Assembly: GCA_026225055.1 (NCBI GenBank)
Contig: JAMFSA010000031.1
Coordinates: forward strand, 1 to 54,081
Direction of reading: 5' to 3'
Origin: Mucilaginibacter xinganensis
Lineage (GTDB): Bacteria; Bacteroidota; Bacteroidia; Sphingobacteriales; Sphingobacteriaceae
DNA: 54,081 nt
The position numbers were made by a program, and so were the translations under genes. Shown piece after piece: positions 41,621 to 50,109 of this stretch. The notes beneath the pieces are model-generated. The model saw only the letters and a list, made by a program, of their open reading frames with translations, did not search any database and was not told the DNA's origin. Position 1 is the stretch's first letter; each line of letters opens with the position of its first letter.

Positions 41621-42616
41621 ATGAAAGCCATTGTTCTCGAAGCGGCTGACAAGCCCCTCATTTTTAAAGAAGTTGATAAGCCAACCTTAGCTCCGGGCGA
41701 AGCCATGGTGCAGATAAAAGCCGCCGCACTTAACCGCCGAGATTACTGGATAACCATAGGCAAATATGCCGGGATTAAATACCCGGCTATTTTAGGCTCC
41801 GATGGGGCGGGTGTAGTAGCCGAGGTTGGTAGTGATGTTGATCGGCATTGGATAGGGCAGGAGGTGATCATAAATCCAGGTTATGGATGGGGCGATAATG
41901 ATAATTTTCAATCGGATGATTTTAAGATACTGGGCCTGCCGGCTGATGGTACTTTTGCCGAATATGTGAAAGTACAGGCACAGCACCTGCATCATAAACC
42001 TGCTCATTTGGATTGGGAACATGCCGCAGCTATACCACTTGCTGCTTTAACTACCTACCGCGCTTTATTTACCAAAGGGAAAGCTAAAAAAGGCGATAAG
42101 GTATTGATAACCGGTGTTGGTGGTGGTACGGGTACATTTGCTTTACAATTTGCAAAAGCTGCCGGTTGCCAGGTATTTGTAACATCAGGATCAGGTGATA
42201 AGATTGATCGGGCTCGACAATTGGGCGCATCAGCGGGTGTAAATTATAAGGCGCAGGATTGGGCCGAACAATTGCTGCAACTGGCGGGTGGCTTTGATGT
42301 AATTATTGATAGTGCATTGGGCGATGGTTTTGCCAAGCTTCCTGACCTATGTAACCCTGGCGGCCGGATTGTAATATTTGGCGGCACAGCGGGTAATATA
42401 CCGCCTTTAAACGGGCGTAAGGTTTTTTGGCGACAATTGCAGGTCATCGGTACCATGATGGGTAGTCCGGATGATTTTAAGGCGATGCTTGAGTTGGTGA
42501 ATAAGCATAAAATAATACCTGTTATTGATGAGGTATTCCCTTTAGCTAATGCTGATGAGGCGGTGAAGAAGATGGAAAATTCGTCGCAGTTTGGAAAAAT
42601 TGTTTTACGCGCCTAA
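41621..42616 (+). CDS. Zinc-type alcohol dehydrogenase-like / quinone oxidoreductase family protein
   Basis: 331 residues from ATG 41621 (MKAIVLEAADKPL). N-terminal GroES-like domain (about 1-125, with LNRRDYWITIGKYAGIKYP and GSDGAGVVAEVG) and a Rossmann domain (about 140-280) with the nucleotide-binding loop ITGVGGGTGTFALQFAKAAG. The structural zinc cysteines are absent, as in quinone-oxidoreductase-like MDR proteins. Probably an NADPH-dependent reductase; substrate unknown. The next gene follows after 3 bases, so the two reductases are probably coupled. Confidence 0.88.
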   Translation: MKAIVLEAADKPLIFKEVDKPTLAPGEAMVQIKAAALNRRDYWITIGKYAGIKYPAILGSDGAGVVAEVGSDVDRHWIGQEVIINPGYGWGDNDNFQSDDFKILGLPADGTFAEYVKVQAQHLHHKPAHLDWEHAAAIPLAALTTYRALFTKGKAKKGDKVLITGVGGGTGTFALQFAKAAGCQVFVTSGSGDKIDRARQLGASAGVNYKAQDWAEQLLQLAGGFDVIIDSALGDGFAKLPDLCNPGGRIVIFGGTAGNIPPLNGRKVFWRQLQVIGTMMGSPDDFKAMLELVNKHKIIPVIDEVFPLANADEAVKKMENSSQFGKIVLRA

Positions 42617-42619
42617 ACT

Positions 42620-43639
42620 ATGCTCCGCTTAAAAGTTGAAGCTATAAAATGGGAACTGCCGGATACGGCTACCTTTTTATTGAGCGAAGCTGATGATAAA
42701 AAGGTAAGTTATAAAGCCGGACAGTTTATAACGCTGATATTTGATCATCATAACGAGGAGATCCGCAGGTCATACTCATTAAGCTCATCACCCGATGAGG
42801 ATCTATTCGCTATCACCGTTAAAAGAATAACTAATGGGGAGATCTCCCGTTTCTTACTCGCCAAAATAAAACCCGGCGATATTATTAATGCCGAAGCCCC
42901 TGCAGGCAGGTTTGTAATCCGGGATTACCAGGCTGAAAAAGATATTATACTTTTTGCTGCGGGCAGTGGGATAACCCCCATATTATCACAGCTTAAATAT
43001 ATTCTTAAGCGCCCCGGTAAAAGTAATATCACTTTAATATATAGTAGTACTAATGCAGAGTCGGTGTTGTTTAATGGGGAATTATATACACTGGCAACTA
43101 ACCACCCTGACAGATTGACGGTTATAAAATTACTGAGCAGCGAGGGTAAGCGGCTGAATAATATTATAGTTGAACAACTGGTTAAGCAGGCAGTAAAGCA
43201 TGATCTGGCTAAAGCCGAATTTTACTTGTGTGGACCGTTTACCTATATGCGCATGATAAGGCTCACGCTTTTATATATGGGGATTGAACCTACGCAGATA
43301 CGAAAAGAGAACTTTGTGCTGGAAACCATTGGCGTACCCGAAAGCCCCGTGAACTTCCCTCCACGCACCATCAGGATAAAAATTAAAGGTGAAACTTACG
43401 ACCTGGTAGTAGGGGAAAACCAATCCATCTTACAAGCGGCCTTGCAAAATGGCATTCAATTACCTTATAGCTGTCGTAATGGCATTTGCTCCGCCTGTAC
43501 AGCACTGTGCAAAGGTGGTGGCATAACTATGGTTAAAAACGATGTATTAACTGATCTCGACCTGTCGCAGGGCTGGGTATTAACCTGCACCGGGCACCCG
43601 GTTAGGGATGGTGTGGTGATCAGTTATGATATCGGATGA
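42620..43639 (+). CDS. Ferredoxin reductase with C-terminal 2Fe-2S domain (PaaE-like)
   Basis: 339 residues: FAD-binding domain with RRSYSLSSSP (about 45-55), NAD(P)-binding domain with FAAGSGITPILSQLKYI (about 112-128), and a C-terminal plant-type 2Fe-2S domain with YSCRNGICSACTALC plus a fourth Cys in VLTCTG. This is the arrangement of PaaE-type electron-transfer reductases supplying an oxygenase or desaturase. No oxygenase subunits are adjacent. Coupled to the MDR gene upstream and overlapping the convergent membrane protein gene by 16 bases at the 3' end. Confidence 0.9.
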   Translation: MLRLKVEAIKWELPDTATFLLSEADDKKVSYKAGQFITLIFDHHNEEIRRSYSLSSSPDEDLFAITVKRITNGEISRFLLAKIKPGDIINAEAPAGRFVIRDYQAEKDIILFAAGSGITPILSQLKYILKRPGKSNITLIYSSTNAESVLFNGELYTLATNHPDRLTVIKLLSSEGKRLNNIIVEQLVKQAVKHDLAKAEFYLCGPFTYMRMIRLTLLYMGIEPTQIRKENFVLETIGVPESPVNFPPRTIRIKIKGETYDLVVGENQSILQAALQNGIQLPYSCRNGICSACTALCKGGGITMVKNDVLTDLDLSQGWVLTCTGHPVRDGVVISYDIG

Positions 43640-44199
43640 TTTGGATTTTTTCTGCTTCTTTTTTCAATGAAACTCACAATTGAGGTACTACAAGTAAGCA
43701 TATATACGCCTATACCTATTTTTATAATGTTGGTTATTATATAAACCGTATTACGGTTATGCTCACGAATTTCATATTTATTTATAGGCTGAAAATATGT
43801 AATTACGTCGCTAATAAGCGTAGGGAATATATCTACCAATAAATAGCCTCCAATTATCATTACAACTATTTTAAGTATTGTTGAGTTAGAGGTATTCAAT
43901 TCAAACCGTTCCTCATGAAAACCCTTTTCAAGCTTTAATTTGTCAATGATCCAATCAGTTTTGAAAAGGAAGAAATAAAAAATCAGAAGGTATACTATAA
44001 ATAATATCAATGAGGTTAGTGCTGCAAATTCAACTGTGTCAAAAGGGAGGTGATATTTTGGTGAAAGAGTAGCAAAAGAAGCAAAAGATGCATATGTCAC
44101 AATGATATTTATTGATTTCCAAATAGTTGTAATTGATTCAATCGCAACGTAAATCCCTAATATTTTTATCAGGATTTGCCAGAATGATCTTAAGGCCAT
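43624..44199 (-). CDS. Four-helix membrane protein of unknown function
   Basis: 191 residues with four predicted membrane segments, near 12-32, 58-80, 108-128 and 150-172, and a basic C-terminus (FIEKRSRKNPNHPIS). No recognised motif. AT-rich compared with its neighbours. Its end overlaps the ferredoxin reductase gene by 16 bases, so the two genes are convergent without a terminator between them. Inner membrane location is inferred. Confidence 0.7.
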   Translation of the reverse strand: MALRSFWQILIKILGIYVAIESITTIWKSINIIVTYASFASFATLSPKYHLPFDTVEFAALTSLILFIVYLLIFYFFLFKTDWIIDKLKLEKGFHEERFELNTSNSTILKIVVMIIGGYLLVDIFPTLISDVITYFQPINKYEIREHNRNTVYIITNIIKIGIGVYMLTCSTSIVSFIEKRSRKNPNHPIS

Positions 44200-44255
44200 G
44201 GTTTTGTGTGATGAGGTTTAATAATTGTTTGTCCTAAAGATATAACAAACTCCCT

Positions 44256-44294
44256 AAAAAATAAAAAGCCTCCCAACCTTGCGTCGGGAGACTT
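44256..44294 (-). terminator. Terminator on the minus strand
   Basis: Minus strand: AAGTCTCCC, about 11 bases, GGGAGGCTT (one G-T pair), then TTTATTTTTT. It lies 180 bases beyond the stop of the anti-sigma-like gene (44478); the interval 44298-44477 has no ORF and could be a long 3' UTR or a small RNA. Confidence 0.8.
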
Positions 44295-44477
44295 TCAACC
44301 TAAACCTTATCACAATTAAACTAGCAAGGATGCTAATTCATGGATTATATATCAATTACTGTGCCAAAAACAATTTTTATGTATTTTGTTTCTTAATTTA
44401 TTGGAGTGGAGTAGCTTACGGTAAATAAAGCCCCAAAAATCAACAATAAAATAGTTGAATAGCTATGACTGTCAGTA

Positions 44478-45014
44478 TTACTGTTGTTTTTGCTGTCCAC
44501 TTGTTTGAACACTATTGTTTGCTTTTGTCAATGCCTTTTTACGCAGATAAGCATCAAACATATATAAGCCTAAAACTACATCAATAAACAAGAAGCCCTG
44601 CATTACAGGCCCGGTAAAGAGTTTGTGCAGATCAGGTAAAACTACTTTTGAAGGCGTATGACTACCACTTGCAAAAAATGCCGACCAATGGATATTCGCC
44701 AGCGCAACTATTAATATAATGCTGATGGTAAACACAAAGAATAAGCCTATTACCTTTATTATCCGCTGATCAATAGCTGCTTTTAATGGCTTGCTGGCAT
44801 GCTCGGCGCGGATGGTTTCCATTACGTTGTAGGTAAAAGCCATCGGCGGCTCATCAAGTTCCATCGCGCTGAATTCGGCATTCAGCAATACCAGTTCATT
44901 GTATTTTTTGCGGTATACTTCGTCCTGTTCAATCAGCAGGGCAATGGCATGTTCATCCTCTGGCGTGCACGAGCCATCAATGTAATTCCAGAGTTTTTCT
45001 TCTATACTGTTCAT
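44478..45014 (-). CDS. Putative membrane anti-sigma factor
   Basis: 178 residues. A cytoplasmic N-terminus (about 1-80) with EKLWNYIDGSCTPEDEHAIALLIEQD, a pattern common in Bacteroidota anti-sigma proteins, is followed by two membrane helices (about 88-108 and 140-158) and a Gln-rich tail. No zinc-binding motif is seen. Its ATG overlaps the stop of the ECF sigma gene by 4 bases. Role as anti-sigma is inferred from context and the N-terminal pattern. Confidence 0.75.
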   Translation of the reverse strand: MNSIEEKLWNYIDGSCTPEDEHAIALLIEQDEVYRKKYNELVLLNAEFSAMELDEPPMAFTYNVMETIRAEHASKPLKAAIDQRIIKVIGLFFVFTISIILIVALANIHWSAFFASGSHTPSKVVLPDLHKLFTGPVMQGFLFIDVVLGLYMFDAYLRKKALTKANNSVQTSGQQKQQ

Positions 45015-45592
45015 ATCAGTTCTTTCACCTCTCCTTTTAAATTCCGCTCCAGCTTCTCTTTTAAACGCTGTCGCGCCCTGAATAGTTTAACCTTAACCGT
45101 ATTTGGATCAATACCCATAGTTTGTCCTATCTCTTCAAGCGATTGCTCGCCGTTATAAAACAAGGTAATAATAGTAGTGTCGTCAGGCAAAAGCTGAGCT
45201 ATGGCCTGGTTCAGGTAGTACGACCTTGATTTATTTTCTACATTATTAACATCATAACCGCTGGTTTGGTTCTCGATCTGGATAAAAGTATTTTCATCGT
45301 CAATAGAATCCGTATCAATCCTTTTTTTACGCAGGGCCGTCATCGCGGTAGTATATACAATGCTATACAGCCATGTAGTAAATTTCGATTGCCGCTGAAA
45401 CGTGGCAAGCGAGCGGTATGCCTTTATAAAACAATCCTGTGCAATCTCTTCGGCATCTTCCCTGGTTTTGGCAAAACGCATAGCCAGGGTAAACACAAAC
45501 CGCTGGTGCCGCTTAATCAGTTCGGCATACGCCGATTGGTCGCCCGCAAGGGTTTGTTCAATTAGTTCTATATCCGATAGCTTGCTCTGCAT
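45011..45592 (-). CDS. ECF-type RNA polymerase sigma factor
   Basis: 193 residues: region 2 (about 25-90: RHQRFVFTLAMRFAKTREDAEEIAQDCFIKAYRSL, FTTWLYSIVYTTAMTALRKK), a linker of about 40 residues rich in Asp and Asn, and region 4 (about 130-180: LPDDTTIITLFYNGEQSLEEIGQTMGIDPNTVKVKLFRARQRL). It is paired with the membrane protein downstream. This is the second sigma/membrane-partner module in the window, distinct in sequence from the one near 9 kb. Confidence 0.93.
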   Translation of the reverse strand: MQSKLSDIELIEQTLAGDQSAYAELIKRHQRFVFTLAMRFAKTREDAEEIAQDCFIKAYRSLATFQRQSKFTTWLYSIVYTTAMTALRKKRIDTDSIDDENTFIQIENQTSGYDVNNVENKSRSYYLNQAIAQLLPDDTTIITLFYNGEQSLEEIGQTMGIDPNTVKVKLFRARQRLKEKLERNLKGEVKELI

Positions 45593-45674
45593 TGTTATAG
45601 CATTATGACGCCATGCCGCGGATTAAGGTTACACATTAATGTAAAGATAGTTTTTTCGCACTATTCCTCCATTA

Positions 45675-45760
45675 TGTCATTGCGAGGAGGAACGACGAAG
45701 CAACCTCGTCGCTCGTATATTGAACGCGACGAGGTTGCCGCGCTATCGCTCGCAATGACA
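45675..45760 (+). repeat. Palindromic repeat type A, copy 5
   Basis: TGTCATTGCGAGGAGGAACGACG... to ...GCTATCGCTCGCAATGACA. Full-length and close to the 7424 copy. Confidence 0.9.
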
Positions 45761-45774
45761 TATAAATAAAGAAT

Positions 45775-45841
45775 TGTCATGCTGAGGAACGAAGCATCTA
45801 TTATACTAGCAGCCGTGTAAATGCTACCGCTCAGAATGACA
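45775..45841 (+). repeat. Palindromic repeat type C
   Basis: TGTCATGCTGAGGAACGAAGCATC on the left, ATGCTACCGCTCAGAATGACA on the right. Related in plan to types A and B but different in sequence. 15 bases after a type A copy. Bases 45774-45802 match 27 of 29 positions inside gltX. The rest of the 45593-45969 gap is AT-rich with no gene. Confidence 0.75.
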
Positions 45842-45969
45842 ACCATTTAAAACTTTTTTCACAACCACTGTAACCTGTTTAAAAACAGTGTAGTCATAGC
45901 TTACAAATACACCAATAGGGTGATTGACAAAACAAAAAATATTAAATAACTTTTTTAAAATTAAATATT

Positions 45970-46362
45970 ATGGACTCAGAACAACTAGGCGTTTTAATAC
46001 CAATTTTGGTTCCGATTGCAATGTTTGCAATGGTATTTGGTATCGTATACTTATACAAACGCGAAAGAATGGCAATGATAGAACGCGGAATGGACCCCCG
46101 CGCTTATAAACCACATCCAACCCCGTCAGCGCCTTATCAAACTTTAAAATGGGGCTTATTGCTGATAGGAGCCGGTTTAGGCTTATGCCTGGCTTACACA
46201 TTAGATAGAAGTGTATTCCACGATGATGATAACCCTGCAATGTACTTTGGTTTGATAGCCGTATTCGGTGGGCTGGGTCTGTTTGTCTCTTACCTGATGG
46301 AGAAAAAGAATAACGACAAACACATTGCAGCCTCAAGAATGGAAAAGAAAGACGAGGAATAG
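45970..46362 (+). CDS. Small membrane protein (DUF6249-like)
   Basis: 130 residues with three hydrophobic segments (about 8-28, 60-78, 92-112). A conserved-looking loop RERMAMIERGMDPRAYKPHP follows the first helix, a feature of Bacteroidota DUF6249-type proteins often encoded beside ECF sigma genes. The C-terminus is charged (ASRMEKKDEE). It is divergent from the sigma/anti-sigma pair, so it may belong to the same regulon; function is unknown. Confidence 0.75.
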   Translation: MDSEQLGVLIPILVPIAMFAMVFGIVYLYKRERMAMIERGMDPRAYKPHPTPSAPYQTLKWGLLLIGAGLGLCLAYTLDRSVFHDDDNPAMYFGLIAVFGGLGLFVSYLMEKKNNDKHIAASRMEKKDEE

Positions 46363-46367
46363 TTTTT

Positions 46368-46428
46368 AAAGGCTAAAAGGTAAAGCTGAAAGGTTATCAG
46401 GCAGTTTTACCTTTTACCTTTCGCCTTT
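46368..46428. repeat. AAAGG-rich inverted repeat between convergent genes
   Basis: AAAGGCTAAAAGGTAAA (46368-46384) pairs with TTTACCTTTTACCTTTCGCC near 46405-46424, an imperfect stem between the stop of the DUF6249-like gene and that of the DinB-like gene. Possibly a bidirectional terminator or another dispersed repeat type. Confidence 0.55.
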
Positions 46429-46444
46429 AAGCTTTCGGCTCAAA

Positions 46445-46960
46445 TTACTTAATATAGTTCTCTTTTATCAGATCTAAATGATACAGCTCGTGCCCGGCTG
46501 TCATATAAACCAGCGCCCGTACAGACGTTTGATAATTGCTGGCAGTGCCTTTCAATAAAGTTTGTTCTTCAGAAAGTGAACGGTACAGAAACAAGCTCGA
46601 TTCGCGCACAACTTTAAACTCAAGGGCAAGATCCTGGATACTGCGGGTATCAAACGTTGAATTTTGTACATACTGATCCTGGTCGAAGCCGGGAAAATGC
46701 TGCTGCTCGCCGCGCGAAAAGCAAAAAGCACGGAAAGCGAATACCCTTTCGGTATCAATCATATGGCCCAGTACTTCTTTTAATGTCCATTTACCTTCGG
46801 CATAAGCATAATCTGCCTGCTCATCGGTCATCCTTGCAAAAAAGTTATAGGTGCTGTCTTTCAGGTAGTCCAGTATTTCAAGCACAGGGCCATTGGGTAC
46901 TTTATTTACATAAGAAGCCGCGTATGGCGCATATTCATCGGGTTGTGGTTTGTTTATCAT
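46445..46960 (-). CDS. DinB-family (DUF664-like) four-helix protein
   Basis: 171 residues of the DinB/YfiT four-helix bundle. Putative metal ligands: H in LGHMIDTERVF and two His in GHELYHLDLI. This fold includes bacillithiol and other thiol transferases; the DNA polymerase of the same name is unrelated. Its start overlaps the end of the histidine kinase by 26 bases, so both are translated from one message. Substrate unknown. Confidence 0.88.
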   Translation of the reverse strand: MINKPQPDEYAPYAASYVNKVPNGPVLEILDYLKDSTYNFFARMTDEQADYAYAEGKWTLKEVLGHMIDTERVFAFRAFCFSRGEQQHFPGFDQDQYVQNSTFDTRSIQDLALEFKVVRESSLFLYRSLSEEQTLLKGTASNYQTSVRALVYMTAGHELYHLDLIKENYIK

Positions 46961-48161
46961 TGTTAGTCTTCTTTAATATTATTCTGAAGGTAGTGCCTTT
47001 CCCCACTTCCGAGTCGCGCACAAAAACGTCGCCGTTGTGGTAATTTTTTACGATCCTTTTGGTAAGCGACAAGCCTAATCCCCAGCCGCGTTTACGGGTA
47101 GTATATCCGGGTTGAAATACGGTATCAAATTTGGAGCGTGGTATGCCTTTACCGGTATCGGTAATATCTATCAATATCTGGTTCTTTTTGGTTTTATTCT
47201 GAATTATCTCCACTTTAATTTTGCCCTTGCCTTCAATGGCATTCACGGCATTTTTCAGCAGGTTTTCTAAAACCCAATCAAACAACGGTACGTTCAGGCC
47301 TGCCTGTAAATAAGGGTTGCCGGTTATTTCAAAGTTTATGTTGCTGCTTACGCGTACACTAAAATAATCCACAAAATCCTTAATCACGTAATACACAGAA
47401 CGATCTTCCAGCTTTGGCTTCGAACCGATCTTGGAGAACCTGTCGGCGATGATTTCCAGGCGTTTTATATCGTTTTCCATCTCCGCCATCAACGGATCCT
47501 TTTCGGCCTTGAATTTTTCCTTTATCAACTCCAGCCATGCCATTAGCGAGGAGATGGGGGTACCCAACTGGTGAGCGGTTTCCTTGGCAAGGCCCACCCA
47601 AACCTGGTTCTGTTCTGATTTTCGTGAGGAGTTGAATGCCGTATACGCCACCAATAAAAATATAGCGATAACCGATAGCTGTACATAAGGGAAGATCCGG
47701 AGTTCCTGTAATAGTTCAGAGTCCTTATAATAAACCATGTATCTGGTATTCAGCATGGTTAGTTCTATGGGCTCATGCTGTTTTTTCATGTAGGCCAGTT
47801 CTTTTTCGAAATATTCGGGGTCATATTTTGGCGCTCCTTTTACTTTGTCATTTCCCGGAATGTTTATATTGGTTTTGGTAGAATCGAGCCCCCTTTTATA
47901 CTTTATATTCCCCTTCTCATCAACCACAATTGCGGGTACCAGTGTGCTATCGCGTACTGCCGTAACATATTGTAAAAAGTCGTTATCATCAGATGAGGTC
48001 ATTTGCCGCATGCTCATGGCCCAGATCTGCGCGCGCGTACGCTCCGATTTAGAGATGTTTTTTACCAGATGATTTGTGTATAATAAAGAGCCGCTGGCAA
48101 TAATTATTGCAAAGGTAACCAGTATGTATTTCCAGCGCTTTTTCTGTTGGTATGGGTTCAT
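46935..48161 (-). CDS. Membrane sensor histidine kinase
   Basis: 408 residues. Two helices (about 11-31 and 165-183) enclose a sensor of about 130 residues. H-box LAKETAHQLGTPISSLM with His197, N-box NLLKNAVNAI, G1 DTGKGIPRS, G2 KRGWGLGLSLTKRIV. The H-box with HQLGTP is the variant found in many Bacteroidota kinases. No response regulator is adjacent (orphan kinase); it overlaps the DinB-like gene. Confidence 0.92.
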   Translation of the reverse strand: MNPYQQKKRWKYILVTFAIIIASGSLLYTNHLVKNISKSERTRAQIWAMSMRQMTSSDDNDFLQYVTAVRDSTLVPAIVVDEKGNIKYKRGLDSTKTNINIPGNDKVKGAPKYDPEYFEKELAYMKKQHEPIELTMLNTRYMVYYKDSELLQELRIFPYVQLSVIAIFLLVAYTAFNSSRKSEQNQVWVGLAKETAHQLGTPISSLMAWLELIKEKFKAEKDPLMAEMENDIKRLEIIADRFSKIGSKPKLEDRSVYYVIKDFVDYFSVRVSSNINFEITGNPYLQAGLNVPLFDWVLENLLKNAVNAIEGKGKIKVEIIQNKTKKNQILIDITDTGKGIPRSKFDTVFQPGYTTRKRGWGLGLSLTKRIVKNYHNGDVFVRDSEVGKGTTFRIILKKTNNDKQTTTR

Positions 48162-48168
48162 TTTTTAT

Positions 48169-48332
48169 TTAGTCCGAAAATCCGGAAGTCGGAAAAGTCC
48201 GAAAGCTGTAAGTTTGCCAAATTACATAATTAGTCCGAAAGTTGATAATGAACGGCTAATTTGAAATGTAAGTATCATATTTTAATCAAAAAGTGCTTTC
48301 GGTCTTCACCGACTTTCGGACTTCCCGACTAA
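48169..48332. repeat. Imperfect 38-base inverted repeat of the AGTCCGAAAGTCGG type
   Basis: Arms 48169-48206 and 48295-48332 match in inverse orientation at 31 of 38 positions. They lie between the divergent kinase and gltX genes; the gltX -7 box begins 5 bases after the right arm. A third partial copy (TTAGTCCGAAAG) lies near 48230. Confidence 0.75.
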
Positions 48333-48337
48333 TACAA

Positions 48338-48345
48338 TATCTTTG
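48338..48345 (+). promoter_or_regulatory. -7 box TATCTTTG of gltX
   Basis: TATCTTTGCC matches TAnnTTTG and ends 7 bases before the ATG at 48353. Confidence 0.55.
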
Positions 48346-48352
48346 CCGCACA

Positions 48353-49873
48353 ATGTCAGATAAAAAAGTTAGAGTTCGTTTTGCGCCAAGCCCTACAGGC
48401 GGTTTACATTTAGGCGGTGTACGCACCGTGTTGTTCAATTATCTTTTCGCCAAAAAACATAAAGGCGATTTTGTTTTAAGGATAGAAGATACCGACCAAA
48501 GCCGTTATGTTGATGGCGCCGAAGAATATATACTTGATTGTTTAAAATGGTGCGGACTAACCCCGGATGAAAGCCCGGTTGTAGGTGGCCAATATGCTCC
48601 ATACCGCCAAAGCGAACGTAAAGCACTATACCGCGAATATGCTGAAAAGCTGGTACGTGAAGGCCATGCTTATTATGCTTTTGATACCACTGAAGAACTG
48701 GATAAGAACCGTAAAGAGATCCCAAACTTTCAATACGGGCATTTTTACAGGGATAGCCTGCGTAATTCATTATCATTAAAACAGCATGAGGTAGATCAAT
48801 TGCTTGATGCCGGAACGCCGCATGTGATCCGCATTAAAATGCCGGAGGATGAAACCATCAGCTTTCATGATATGATCCGCGGGTATGTGAGCTTTGAAAC
48901 CAACCAGGTTGATGACAAGGTTTTGTTAAAAGCCGATGGTATGCCTACCTATCATTTAGCAGTTGTGGTTGATGATTATTTAATGAAGATAACGCACGCT
49001 TTCCGTGGTGAGGAATGGCTGCCATCTGCTCCTGTGCATTTATTGTTGTGGGAATATTTGGGCTGGAAGGCCGATATGCCGCAATGGGCGCATTTACCAC
49101 TAATATTAAAGCCGGATGGTCATGGTAAACTAAGCAAGCGCGACGGTGCACGTTTAGGCTTCCCGGTTTATGCCATGAATTGGTTTGATGCCAAAACCGG
49201 CGAACTTACTCCAGGTTTTAGGGAGCTGGGCTTTTTGCCGGAAGCTTTCTTAAACCTGCTGGCCATGTTGGGCTGGAATGATGGTACCGATAATGAAATA
49301 TTTACGCTGGATGAACTGATCTCCAAATTTTCGATAGAAAGGGTAAACAAAGGCGGCGCTAAATTCGATTTTGAAAAGGCCAAATGGTATAATGCCGAGT
49401 GGATCAAAAGAACAAGCGCTGAGAGCCTAAAAGATAAAGTGAAAGCGGTGCTTGAAGATAAAGGCGTTGCTGTAAATGATGATAATTACCTGTTGAAGAT
49501 AATTGACGTTGTTAAGGAAAGGTGTACGTTATTGGCTGATTTTTATCAGCAATCTGCATACTTTTTTGAAGTGCCGAAAGAATATGATATCAACTCTGTT
49601 AAACCAAAATGGAGCGATGCCAAAACGGATTTTTTCAATACCCTTATTGTCATGCTGAAGAATGAAGCATCTATTGATGCGGTTGTATTTGAACAGCAGT
49701 TTAAAGCACTAATGGAAGAAAAAGGCCTGAAAGCGGGTGATGTGATGCTGCCGTTCCGTATTATGCTGGTAGGTGGTAAATTCGGTCCGCATGTTTTTGA
49801 TATTGCAGCATTGCTGGGTAAGGATGAAACGATCAACAGGATTGAGCAGGCGTTGGCGGTTTTTAACGCCTAA
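48353..49873 (+). CDS. gltX: Glutamyl-tRNA synthetase
   Basis: 506 residues from ATG 48353 (MSDKKVRVRFAPSPTGG); an extension to 48293 would run through the promoter and repeat and is rejected. HIGH motif as SPTGGLHLGG, KMSKS as GKLSKRDGARLGF, class I core intact. Charges tRNA-Glu with glutamate. Residues about 432-441 (IVMLKNEASI) are encoded by DNA 27/29 identical to a type C intergenic repeat, without changing the family length. Single gene with its own promoter. Confidence 0.96.
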   Translation: MSDKKVRVRFAPSPTGGLHLGGVRTVLFNYLFAKKHKGDFVLRIEDTDQSRYVDGAEEYILDCLKWCGLTPDESPVVGGQYAPYRQSERKALYREYAEKLVREGHAYYAFDTTEELDKNRKEIPNFQYGHFYRDSLRNSLSLKQHEVDQLLDAGTPHVIRIKMPEDETISFHDMIRGYVSFETNQVDDKVLLKADGMPTYHLAVVVDDYLMKITHAFRGEEWLPSAPVHLLLWEYLGWKADMPQWAHLPLILKPDGHGKLSKRDGARLGFPVYAMNWFDAKTGELTPGFRELGFLPEAFLNLLAMLGWNDGTDNEIFTLDELISKFSIERVNKGGAKFDFEKAKWYNAEWIKRTSAESLKDKVKAVLEDKGVAVNDDNYLLKIIDVVKERCTLLADFYQQSAYFFEVPKEYDINSVKPKWSDAKTDFFNTLIVMLKNEASIDAVVFEQQFKALMEEKGLKAGDVMLPFRIMLVGGKFGPHVFDIAALLGKDETINRIEQALAVFNA

Positions 49874-49883
49874 CACAAATTTT

Positions 49884-49966
49884 GTAGAGACGCAATATTT
49901 TGCGTCTCTCTTCACAATTTTCATCGGGATCTTTAATGCGGGAGACGCAAAATATTGCGTCTCTAC
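49884..49966. repeat. 25-bp perfect inverted repeat of GTAGAGACGCAATA type
   Basis: Arms 49884-49908 and 49942-49966 are exact complements, and each arm is itself a hairpin (GAGACGCAA...TTGCGTCTC). A further partial copy (GGAGACCCAATATTT) lies near 49984. It follows the gltX stop. Nothing else is visible up to 50109. Confidence 0.85.
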
Positions 49967-50109
49967 GGTGAGGGAATTTTACAGGAGACCCAATATTTAG
50001 CGCAAGTCTTGTGTGTTGGAATAAGCATGGGTGACTTGTGCTTTTAGACAGTCCCTACATGGGTAAGGATAAATCCGAAATCGAAAATCCCAATTCCAAA
50101 ATCAAATCT

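Noticed and set aside
45924..46109. Plus-strand 61-codon frame overlapping the DUF6249-like gene
   Set aside because: Out-of-frame shadow of the gene starting at 45970.
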